NCBI GenBank assembly: GCA_035620615.1
Contig: DASPGM010000019.1
Span: 1-13,650, forward strand
DNA: 13,650 nucleotides
Source of the DNA: CSP1-1 sp035620615
Lineage (GTDB): Archaea > Thermoproteota > Nitrososphaeria > Nitrososphaerales > Nitrosopumilaceae
Direction: 5' to 3'
Shown: one piece after another, positions 1 to 5,303 of the stretch
How positions within the stretch are numbered: position 1 is the first letter of the stretch
Layout of the letters: every line of letters starts with the position of its first letter
Position numbers and translations under genes: made by a program
Notes under the pieces: model-generated
Told to the model about the DNA's origin: nothing
Database searches by the model: none
The model's input: the letters and a program-made list of their open reading frames with translations, nothing else

Positions 1-30
1 ATTTTCACGCCTATCTGCGTCCATTTCCAT
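1..30 (-). CDS. Possible 5' fragment of a gene running off the left edge
   Basis: On the minus strand an ATG at 30 opens a frame that reads MEMDADRREN and continues past the window edge. The same frame is open upstream to a TAA near 77, with a possible TTG start at about 36. An A/T-rich stretch around 67-78 could serve as a TATA-like box. The first 65 bases are visibly more GC-rich than the rest of the window, and codon use in this frame is reasonable. Only ten codons are visible, so no product can be named. The plus-strand frames here are also open for short distances, so the strand is not certain. Confidence 0.25.
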   Translation of the reverse strand, partial: MEMDADRREN

Positions 31-144
31 CCCCAAAATGGTGGTAGAGTCACTTCGGGCCGTGAAATTTTTTTAGATTTGAAACTAAAAAAAATGAAAA
101 CTAGTAATCCTATAGAGATTACCCCAGAATGTTAGGTCTCAGCA

Positions 145-217
145 GTTATGAATTTGGTAGGGTGTTACCCTATATTGGGAAATCCCTTACCTGGCGCCAT
201 CATAACCTCATACTTTA
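145..217 (+). repeat. Dispersed intergenic repeat, copy 1
   Basis: This is the first of three related intergenic elements. It holds a 7-bp outer inverted repeat, GTTATGA (145-151) with TCATAAC (200-206). Inside is a 6-bp hairpin with a 3-nt loop (TAGGGT at 158-163, ACCCTA at 167-172), and then the palindrome TGGCGCCA (192-199). The 3' part, from TTACCTGGCGCC to CATACTTT, closely matches copy 2 at 1322-1350. It lies upstream of the secreted metalloprotease. The family is not one I can name. Confidence 0.7.
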
Positions 218-222
218 TGGAA

Positions 223-242
223 TCCAAAATCTCCATTTTGGA
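223..242. promoter_or_regulatory. Perfect 8-4-8 inverted repeat at metalloprotease promoter
   Basis: TCCAAAAT (223-230) and ATTTTGGA (235-242) form a perfect 8-bp inverted repeat with a 4-bp spacer. Its right edge is 26 bp before the ATG at 269, where the TATA-box/TFB region of a leaderless archaeal promoter would be, and A/T-rich DNA (243-253) follows. That position suggests a repressor site, but a structural role is not excluded. No matching regulator is identified. Confidence 0.45.
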
Positions 243-268
243 ATAGAATTTATGAACAATTCCCCGTA

Positions 269-1204
269 ATGGTTTTAAACAAAGTTTGTAAGGGTATTTT
301 ATTGAATAACCAAATTTCGATTTTACTTGTATCCATTTCGATTTTTGCTATGATGTTGGCACCTCTTTCTACAACCTCTACCATACAATTTGCCATGGCA
401 GAAAAACCAGATAATCTTGGCAAACCTGATGATGTAGGAAAACCACAGACAGTTCCTGTCAATGAAAAAATAACAAAACAATTGTTTGTTCAAACTGATG
501 GAACAATTCTGGAGAGAACCACTCATATCTTTTACTTGACTGGAACAGAACCTAAAGAGAACCATGCTAAAGGTGGGAATTCTGCAGATAACAAAGGTGG
601 TTCTAAAGGCGGGGGAGGGGGGAGTGATGGAACAGATCAATGTTATTCATTTCTTGAAAATGGAATGAAATGGAAAAATACAGAATCCTATCTTGTTAAT
701 CCTACTTCTTCAGGCTTGGATGATAATTATGTTTTAGATGTAATAGAGGCAGGGGCTGAGGCTTGGGATGAACAGGTCTCATTTGAAATTTTTGGAAGTG
801 GCTCAAAAGATAGTAATGCTGTAGTCATTCTCACAGCACTTGATGATAAAAACGTCGTAGTTTTTGGTACAGTAACTGACGAAAATGGCAACGTCTTAGA
901 TAATGTAATTGCAGTGACATATACGTGGGCAAATTGGGGAGCACCAAAACCATGGAAGCAAATTCTAGAGTGGGATATGGTATTTAATTCAGGAGTTTTT
1001 GACTTTGGTGATGCTAGTAATGCCCTGCTTATGGATCTTGGTGGAATAGGAACTCATGAGCTTGGTCATGCTGCAGGGATGGGACACACATCCACTAATC
1101 CTTTATGTCAGGAACAAACAATGTATCCAACAGCTGGATATGGAGAAACAAAGAAAAGAACTCTTGAACTTGGCGACATTACAGGAATAAAAAAACTGTA
1201 TTAA
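269..1204 (+). CDS. Secreted matrixin-like zinc metalloprotease
   Basis: The protein is 311 aa and is predicted to be exported and to hydrolyse peptide bonds outside the cell. Residues 15-44 are a hydrophobic signal segment with a likely cleavage after AMA (about 44). A lysine/glycine-rich low-complexity linker lies at about 97-122. The C-terminal half is a metzincin catalytic domain. HELGHAAGMGH at 263-273 gives three zinc-ligand histidines (263, 267, 273) and the catalytic Glu264. MYP at 285-287 fits the Met-turn, as in matrixins (peptidase family M10). No cysteine-switch propeptide motif (PRCGxPD) is apparent, so latency, if any, works differently. The ATG at 269 is the first usable start: an upstream ATG at 252 hits a stop after four codons. 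A T-rich tract after the stop (about 1224-1236) may terminate transcription. Substrate unknown. Confidence 0.85.
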   Translation: MVLNKVCKGILLNNQISILLVSISIFAMMLAPLSTTSTIQFAMAEKPDNLGKPDDVGKPQTVPVNEKITKQLFVQTDGTILERTTHIFYLTGTEPKENHAKGGNSADNKGGSKGGGGGSDGTDQCYSFLENGMKWKNTESYLVNPTSSGLDDNYVLDVIEAGAEAWDEQVSFEIFGSGSKDSNAVVILTALDDKNVVVFGTVTDENGNVLDNVIAVTYTWANWGAPKPWKQILEWDMVFNSGVFDFGDASNALLMDLGGIGTHELGHAAGMGHTSTNPLCQEQTMYPTAGYGETKKRTLELGDITGIKKLY

Positions 1205-1276
1205 CTAGTCACCCTTTAATCGAATTTTTCTTTATTCTGTACAATTAAAAGTGACAATAAAATTTTTCAATCCAAC

Positions 1277-1350
1277 TTATGACTATCTTGTAAGGGCGTT
1301 GACCCTTTAGTACCGTTCACTTACCTGGCGCCCTCATAACTTCATACTTT
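1277..1350 (+). repeat. Dispersed intergenic repeat, copy 2
   Basis: This copy is in the same orientation as copies 1 and 3. The outer inverted repeat is TTATGA (1277-1282) with TCATAA (1334-1339). The hairpin is AAGGG (1292-1296) with CCCTT (1303-1307), and GGCGCC lies at 1327-1332. It matches copy 3 almost continuously from AGGGCGTTGACCCTTT to GTACCGTTCACTT, and matches copy 1 in its 3' half. It lies between two convergent genes and overlaps the last codons of the membrane protein gene that ends at 1342. Confidence 0.75.
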
Positions 1351-1857
1351 CTTAGAGAATTTTAATGAGTGTTCATTTGAAATCAATTTCGGGGAGTAAA
1401 TTGAACTAAGGATCATACTTACGGTAATCATCGCAACAAACCATAGCAGCAATTCATATGCTAAAAGATGTAAGGGCTCACCAAATAATCCTAAAGGGGT
1501 AAACAATTCAAAAAAGACCGCAATTGTTCCCCACAAAATAATTGCATACGTTAAACCTTTCTTTACTTTTGAATGTCCTGGTATGGAATCATAAAGTATT
1601 GCAAAAAAGAAACTGAAAATTATTGGAGTAATGATTAACGCAGGAATAAGAGATGTTACTTGAGGTATTGGCTCTATCTGAGTCCATACAGCTACAAGTT
1701 TTGGACTCTGGCCAATTGATTCACTAAAGATTATCTCTTGTGAAACTGGATTCATGAATAAACCATAAAGAACAAACATGTTTACAATTGCTGTAACTGG
1801 AATTGCAATTCCGAGTTTCTTCCAGTTAATCATTGTGCATGAAGAGCATTGAACCAT
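1342..1857 (-). CDS. Four-TM membrane protein, divergent partner of ArsR gene
   Basis: This is a 171-aa integral membrane protein of no family I can name. Hydrophobic segments lie at about 12-31, 67-89, 103-124 and 128-152. The first loop is polar and Q/S/P-rich (about 34-65), and the C-terminal tail is basic. It is transcribed away from the ArsR-SRPBCC pair through a very short shared promoter, which suggests that the ArsR protein controls both directions. ArsR-SRPBCC pairs next to small membrane proteins are common in bacteria and archaea, but no substrate is established by the sequence. The ATG at 1857 fits a leaderless transcript from the TATA-like box on the minus strand at 1889-1882. 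An internal ATG at 1833 (MINWKK) is an alternative. The stop lies inside repeat copy 2. Confidence 0.7.
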   Translation of the reverse strand: MVQCSSCTMINWKKLGIAIPVTAIVNMFVLYGLFMNPVSQEIIFSESIGQSPKLVAVWTQIEPIPQVTSLIPALIITPIIFSFFFAILYDSIPGHSKVKKGLTYAIILWGTIAVFFELFTPLGLFGEPLHLLAYELLLWFVAMITVSMILSSIYSPKLISNEHSLKFSKKV

Positions 1858-1863
1858 TAAACA

Positions 1864-1889
1864 ATTAAATAGATGTTTAACTATTTAAT
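1864..1889. promoter_or_regulatory. Symmetric bidirectional promoter/operator for ArsR module
   Basis: ATTAAATAG (1864-1872) and CTATTTAAT (1881-1889) are a perfect 9-bp inverted repeat with an 8-bp spacer. Each arm reads as a TATA-like box in its own direction. The plus box lies about 26 bp before a GTG at 1894, and the minus box about 28 bp before the ATG at 1857. Both distances suit leaderless archaeal transcripts. ArsR-family dimers bind A/T-rich inverted repeats, so this is a plausible autoregulatory operator (inference). Confidence 0.55.
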
Positions 1890-1893
1890 CGTT

Positions 1894-2205
1894 GTGGGTA
1901 CTACATGGAAAGCACTTGCTGATGATAGTAGACGACAAATTCTGTTACTGATAAAGAACAAACCAATGACGCCTGGGGAAATAGCAGAACACTTTGAATT
2001 TAGCTTGCCTGCTGTGTCTACTCATTTACGTGTTCTAAGAGAGGCGGATCTTATTACAGAAAAAAAACAGGGGAAAAACAAATTCTATTCACTAAATCAA
2101 AAGAAGACTCTGGAGATTGTAAAATTTTTTGAAAGCATTTGGGGATACAAACTTAATTCATTAAAAGAATTTGTTGAAAACAAGGAAAAAAAGAAAGAAA
2201 AATGA
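1894..2205 (+). CDS. ArsR-family winged-helix transcriptional regulator
   Basis: This is a small DNA-binding repressor-type protein. The motif WKALADDSRRQILLLI near the N-terminus, followed by PGEIAEHF and LPAVSTHLRVLREADLI (recognition helix) and a wing ending KFYSLN, is characteristic of ArsR winged helices. No CxC metal-binding motif is present, so it is unlikely to be a classical arsenic or cadmium sensor. The GTG at 1894 is preferred. An in-frame ATG at 1873 would add seven residues but lies inside the inverted repeat that appears to hold both TATA boxes, while the GTG start gives the usual ArsR N-terminal length. The last four bases overlap the SRPBCC start (ATGA, 2202-2205), so the two are co-transcribed and probably translationally coupled. 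The C-terminal tail is lysine-rich. Confidence 0.85.
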   Translation: MGTTWKALADDSRRQILLLIKNKPMTPGEIAEHFEFSLPAVSTHLRVLREADLITEKKQGKNKFYSLNQKKTLEIVKFFESIWGYKLNSLKEFVENKEKKKEK

Positions 2206-2642
2206 GTGAACTTGAAATTAGAAAAACATTGGAAATTAACGCATCTACCGAATCAGTATTTGCTGCTCTAACTAATCCTGAGGAACTGACTCAATGGTTT
2301 CCTGATCAAGCAATATTAGAACCACGAGTTGGGGGAAAGATGAAATTTACTTTTTATGCAAAACATGCTGAGAACCTTGATAGAGATTTTTTCCCAGAAG
2401 GTGAAATCATTGAATTTATTCAAAACAAAAAACTTGCTTATACTTGGAAGCCAAATCACATTTCCGCATTTCCACGAACTGTGGTAACTTGGATTTTAGA
2501 AGAGATTGGTAAAAACAAGACTAGAGTAACTTTAGTGCACTCTGGATTTACCGGTGCCCCTCATGAGCTGTTTAAAGAGCATAACTCTGGATGGGATTAC
2601 TTTACCTCAAGATTAATCAAGCATTGTGGAACCTCAACATAG
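2202..2642 (+). CDS. SRPBCC / AHSA1-like domain protein
   Basis: This 146-aa protein matches the START-like SRPBCC (AHSA1, Aha1 C-terminal-like) fold. It shows an N-terminal 'IRKTLEINASTESVFAALT' strand-helix, 'LTQWFPDQ', the 'GGKMKFTF' strand, 'GEIIEFIQNKKLAYTW', 'TRVTLVHSGF' and the final 'GWDYFTSRL' helix. The fold makes a deep hydrophobic cavity that usually binds a lipid-like or aromatic ligand; the ligand here is unknown. It overlaps the ArsR gene by 4 bp. ArsR-SRPBCC pairs are a common two-gene operon in which the regulator is thought to control its partner. The stop lies 2 bp before the hairpin of repeat copy 3. Confidence 0.85.
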   Translation: MSELEIRKTLEINASTESVFAALTNPEELTQWFPDQAILEPRVGGKMKFTFYAKHAENLDRDFFPEGEIIEFIQNKKLAYTWKPNHISAFPRTVVTWILEEIGKNKTRVTLVHSGFTGAPHELFKEHNSGWDYFTSRLIKHCGTST

Positions 2643-2644
2643 TC

Positions 2645-2695
2645 AGGGCGTTGACCCTTTTGTACCGTTCACTTGGCGCCATATGACTTCAAACT
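2645..2695 (+). repeat. Dispersed intergenic repeat, copy 3
   Basis: This copy has the same orientation as copies 1 and 2. The hairpin is AGGG (2645-2648) with CCCT (2655-2658), followed by the shared GTACCGTTCACTT and the palindrome TGGCGCCA (2674-2681). It is shorter than copy 2: the ACC before TGGCGCC is missing and the 3' end has diverged (ATATGACTTC). It begins immediately after the SRPBCC stop codon and lies between convergent genes. Confidence 0.7.
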
Positions 2696-2732
2696 AGTTT
2701 GCAACCATTTATTCAATTAAAGAACTACACAT

Positions 2733-2741
2733 CTTTTTTTA
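2733..2741 (+). terminator. T-rich tract between convergent genes
   Basis: A run of T residues about 90 bp after the SRPBCC stop suits archaeal oligo-T termination on the plus strand. There is no strong hairpin directly upstream other than the one in repeat copy 3. Confidence 0.35.
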
Positions 2742-2764
2742 AACAATAATCGTTATTCATAAAT

Positions 2765-4213
2765 CTACGCAGGAGATATCATTACATCTCCTATTCTAGA
2801 TGGTAAGATCCTAATTACGAAATAATCTCCATCGATGGTCTTTTTGATGGAAGTGTTATCTTCACTAATTCCATCGATGGTTATGACTGAGTTTTCTGAT
2901 AGAAGACCAGACCATGCATAAATCCTGATTTCCGCTAGCATATCAAATTCAAACTGCATGGTCATTGTGTTTTTGTCATAAACGAATTCTGAAATTGTTG
3001 CAGGTGAACGAAAGTCTACTATCCATTTTTTATCCTCTTGTTTGATCCATTTTGATTGTAGTATACCTAGTTGTTCTTCATTAGCAGTAGATTCCACTTT
3101 TTTAGCTTTGTCCATCTCTTGTTGTAAACCAACAATACAATATTCTTGACCATCTTGTTCATCTATCATTTTACAAAACTTTGTTGATTCTTGGAGATTA
3201 TGATTTGTATGAAATGCCAAAGTTACTCCAATCGTTGTCGTACACTTTAGGTAGTCATAGGAATTTAGCTCTGATTTGGAACATAGTGATGTTATCATTT
3301 CTTTTGACATTCCGTTTACGGTAATTTCATTATCTGTATATTGCATCATAACCCCACTAAGACAGAGATCATTTTGATAGTATGATAATTCATCACATGA
3401 TTTAATGGATGATTTTAAATCATTCATGTAATAATGAACTACCCCATGACCAAGTCCATGCAGACAATGATTGTAATTATATGTGCCAATAAAATCATCA
3501 CAGATTGTTTTGTATGAATCTGGAAACTTGGCGTTATTTTCTTTTAGATCATGAAAATAAGCTGCTAAAATTCCATGATAAAAACCCCCTCTGCATACTG
3601 AGCTATCCATAATGACTAAATTGTCATATACGTTTGGATTCTCATTAAAGGCAACGTGTCCAATCTCATGTGAGACAAAATGACAATCATCCACTGCACC
3701 TATTTTGTTTAGTGTTAGCGCAAGATCTAGGGCATTTTTATTATTATCTTCTTGCTTTGTCAAATCCCCAAAGAACTCAGAATAGCATAAGAGTCTTGAA
3801 GTACCGTTTTTAGTTTCCGAACAGTTTTTTATCTTGTCCAAATTATCTAAAGTTAATTTTTCTGTATAAAGAATTGGTGTTGGGTCTATCTCGTCTGAAA
3901 TTCCATCATTATCATCATCTGTATCTTGTGTGGTGCCTAATCCATCAAAATCAAAGTCTGCCCATTCCGAAGAATTCTCATCAAAAATATCGATTTCGTC
4001 ATTAATTCCATCATTATCATCATCTACATCACATTCATTACCAAAATCATCCAAATCAAAGTTTTCTTGTGTGGGGTTTGATACATCTGGACAGTTATCG
4101 TCTTTGTCCAATACTCCATCAGCATCAATATCATTTATTCCGGAACTTAAAATGAGGACTGTAACAGCTAGTGCTGCTATGGCAATAGGGATTATTCGCA
4201 GAAGCGTTGACAC
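2765..4213 (-). CDS. Secreted TSP3-like, Cys-paired repeat protein with HExxH motif
   Basis: The protein is 482 aa. Residues 5-24 are a hydrophobic signal or anchor. Residues about 27-112 hold acidic DxDxDGxxD units (around 28-39, 62-72 and 98-108) like thrombospondin type-3 calcium-binding repeats. Residues about 131-370 contain six cysteine pairs: 131/143, 177/207, 238/250, 273/284, 311/324 and 347/359. Five pairs have 10-12 intervening residues and most second cysteines are followed by x-x-G, which suggests disulphide-linked helical-hairpin repeats. HEIGH (182-186), FYHG (212-214) and HGLGHG (252-257) form a histidine cluster that may bind metal; HEIGH fits an HExxH zinc-protease motif, but no third ligand is obvious. 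The C-terminal part (about 395-482) looks beta-rich. Start is GTG at 4213, the only option because an in-frame TAG lies three codons upstream. Function unknown; a peptidase is possible. Confidence 0.75.
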   Translation of the reverse strand: MSTLLRIIPIAIAALAVTVLILSSGINDIDADGVLDKDDNCPDVSNPTQENFDLDDFGNECDVDDDNDGINDEIDIFDENSSEWADFDFDGLGTTQDTDDDNDGISDEIDPTPILYTEKLTLDNLDKIKNCSETKNGTSRLLCYSEFFGDLTKQEDNNKNALDLALTLNKIGAVDDCHFVSHEIGHVAFNENPNVYDNLVIMDSSVCRGGFYHGILAAYFHDLKENNAKFPDSYKTICDDFIGTYNYNHCLHGLGHGVVHYYMNDLKSSIKSCDELSYYQNDLCLSGVMMQYTDNEITVNGMSKEMITSLCSKSELNSYDYLKCTTTIGVTLAFHTNHNLQESTKFCKMIDEQDGQEYCIVGLQQEMDKAKKVESTANEEQLGILQSKWIKQEDKKWIVDFRSPATISEFVYDKNTMTMQFEFDMLAEIRIYAWSGLLSENSVITIDGISEDNTSIKKTIDGDYFVIRILPSRIGDVMISPA

Positions 4214-4231
4214 AAAGTCCTAGATAAATTG

Positions 4232-4242
4232 GAATAATTAAG
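4232..4242 (-). promoter_or_regulatory. TATA-like box for the TSP3/HExxH gene
   Basis: On the minus strand the A/T-rich stretch CTTAATTATT is centred about 25 bp before the GTG at 4213, consistent with a leaderless promoter. Confidence 0.35.
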
Positions 4243-4356
4243 TAATGTGTATAATTGATTTTAGCTAAAATAGTACACTACTAAACTGCTCAATGTATGT
4301 TATGTATTCTGTAATGTATATTGATGAAATCTGTAGAACGTAGACCAGTTTGTCAC

Positions 4357-4388
4357 GTTCACAGCTGGAACCAACCATTTAAATAAAA
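4357..4388 (+). promoter_or_regulatory. Candidate dps promoter with adjacent palindrome
   Basis: ATTTAAATAAAA (4377-4388) is the best TATA-like box in the 267-bp gap before dps. An imperfect palindrome, GTTC-A-CAGCTG-GAAC (4357-4371), lies just upstream of it where an activator or repressor could sit. Using this box would give dps a leader of about 70 nt. A second A/T-rich box at about 4436-4444 would give a short leader instead. The remainder of the gap (4214-4356) holds TAGTA-CAC-TACTA (4271-4283) and several ATGTAT repeats but no gene I can support. Confidence 0.35.
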
Positions 4389-4480
4389 TACTACTTTGCC
4401 AAAAATTTTCTTAATTAGTTTAAATTCATTTTTGATTTTTTATAGTATCATTAAAATGGGGTAGAGTTGTAATATTATAA

Positions 4481-4990
4481 ATGGCACAAAAAATTGATAC
4501 ACCGTTAGACAAAAACGTCAATATCGGAATCGTTGAGCAGGATAGAGAGGGAGTAGTTAGTCTTCTTACATCCTTGTTGGCTGACGAATATGTTCTATAT
4601 ACAAAGACAAGAAACTACCACTGGAATATTGTTAGTCCCCACTTTAATGACTATCATAAATTCTTTGAAGCACAATACGGAGAAATCGAGGTATTCATAG
4701 ATGATATTGCAGAAAGAATTAGACAGCTTGGAGGAAAATCTATTGCTACTTTAGAAGAGTTAAAATCTCACACAAGACTCAAAGAGCACCCAGGACAATA
4801 TCCTTCAGATCTGCAAATGTTCTCAAATCTAACACAAGACCATGAAGCAATTATTAGAAATCTGAGAACCGATCTTAAAAAGTCTGATGAAAGCTTTCAT
4901 GATATGGGAACAAGTGATTTCTTAACAGGGCTAATGGAAAAACACGAAAAAATGGTTTGGATGCTTAGATCAACTGCTCCAACTTCATAA
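4481..4990 (+). CDS. dps: Dps-type ferritin (DNA-binding protein from starved cells)
   Basis: This 169-aa ferritin-like protein would assemble into a hollow dodecamer that oxidises Fe(II), usually with hydrogen peroxide, stores the iron and protects DNA from oxidative damage. The ligands of the inter-subunit ferroxidase site are present with the family spacing: His47 (in NYHWN), His59, Asp74 and Glu78 (in DDIAERI), which matches the 31/43/58/62 pattern of Listeria Dps. Helix signatures ADEYVLYTKTRNYHWN and EVFIDDIAERIRQLGG are typical. The N-terminal tail is short with few lysines, so non-specific DNA binding may be weak. It is monocistronic, with its own upstream promoter region and a T-run right after the stop. 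It is followed by a small zinc-ribbon gene. Confidence 0.93.
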   Translation: MAQKIDTPLDKNVNIGIVEQDREGVVSLLTSLLADEYVLYTKTRNYHWNIVSPHFNDYHKFFEAQYGEIEVFIDDIAERIRQLGGKSIATLEELKSHTRLKEHPGQYPSDLQMFSNLTQDHEAIIRNLRTDLKKSDESFHDMGTSDFLTGLMEKHEKMVWMLRSTAPTS

Positions 4991-5000
4991 TTCTTTTTTT
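4991..5000 (+). terminator. Oligo-T terminator after dps
   Basis: TTCTTTTTTT follows the dps stop codon directly, a typical archaeal oligo-T termination signal. Confidence 0.5.
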
Positions 5001-5048
5001 GAATTAAAGAAAAATTTAATTTCTTATAATTACATAGTCGGTCCTATA

Positions 5049-5180
5049 ATGGGGTCTGATAATAAAATAAAATGTATTAATTGTGGGTCTGATAACGCAT
5101 ACATTTGTCTAGGTAACTCGCTACCTAACAAGTTTGGATATAGATGTAGGGATTGTACCACTAGTTGGAGTGATTCATAG
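5049..5180 (+). CDS. 43-aa zinc-ribbon microprotein
   Basis: A complete ATG-TAG frame encodes 43 residues with two CxxC knuckles: CINC at 9-12 and CRDC at 33-36. They are separated by a 20-residue span containing NKFGYR, followed by an aromatic TTSW tail, which is the layout of a single treble-clef or zinc-ribbon domain. An A/T-rich TTATAATT (5024-5031) lies about 22 bp upstream, so it may be transcribed alone as a leaderless mRNA. Free-standing zinc ribbons this small in archaea commonly contact nucleic acid or larger complexes, but nothing here shows the partner. The domain also resembles the N-terminal zinc ribbon of some transposases, though no transposase remnant is nearby. Confidence 0.65.
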   Translation: MGSDNKIKCINCGSDNAYICLGNSLPNKFGYRCRDCTTSWSDS

Positions 5181-5181
5181 C

Positions 5182-5198
5182 CTTCCTTTAGGAAAGGT
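5182..5198 (+). terminator. Hairpin after zinc-ribbon gene
   Basis: The purine/pyrimidine stretch CCTTCCT-TT-AGGAAAGG folds into a short stem with one bulged base just after the stop codon and is followed by T-rich DNA. It is a plausible transcript end. Confidence 0.35.
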
Positions 5199-5303
5199 TA
5201 TTCTGAGTTTTATTTACAGATAATATTTTCTTATAACACTTATTGTTAAATTGAAATTTAATCAAAGATTATTACCTTATTCATTTATTGGAATTTGATA
5301 AAA

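Noticed and set aside
145..2695. Integron attC-like sites in the three repeat copies
   Set aside because: GTTGACC does not fit the GTTRRRY core, no paired R'/R'' boxes of attC form were found, and no integrase gene is in the window.
2829..2881. Two perfect CCATCGATGG palindromes 43 bp apart
   Set aside because: Both encode Thr/Ile-Asp-Gly in the C-terminal domain of the HExxH protein (TIDG twice), so protein repetition is enough to explain them.
3930..4223. Ser/Lys-rich plus-strand frame opposite the TSP3-like repeats
   Set aside because: It is the complement of the acidic Asp-rich repeats, and its composition is what that complement would give.
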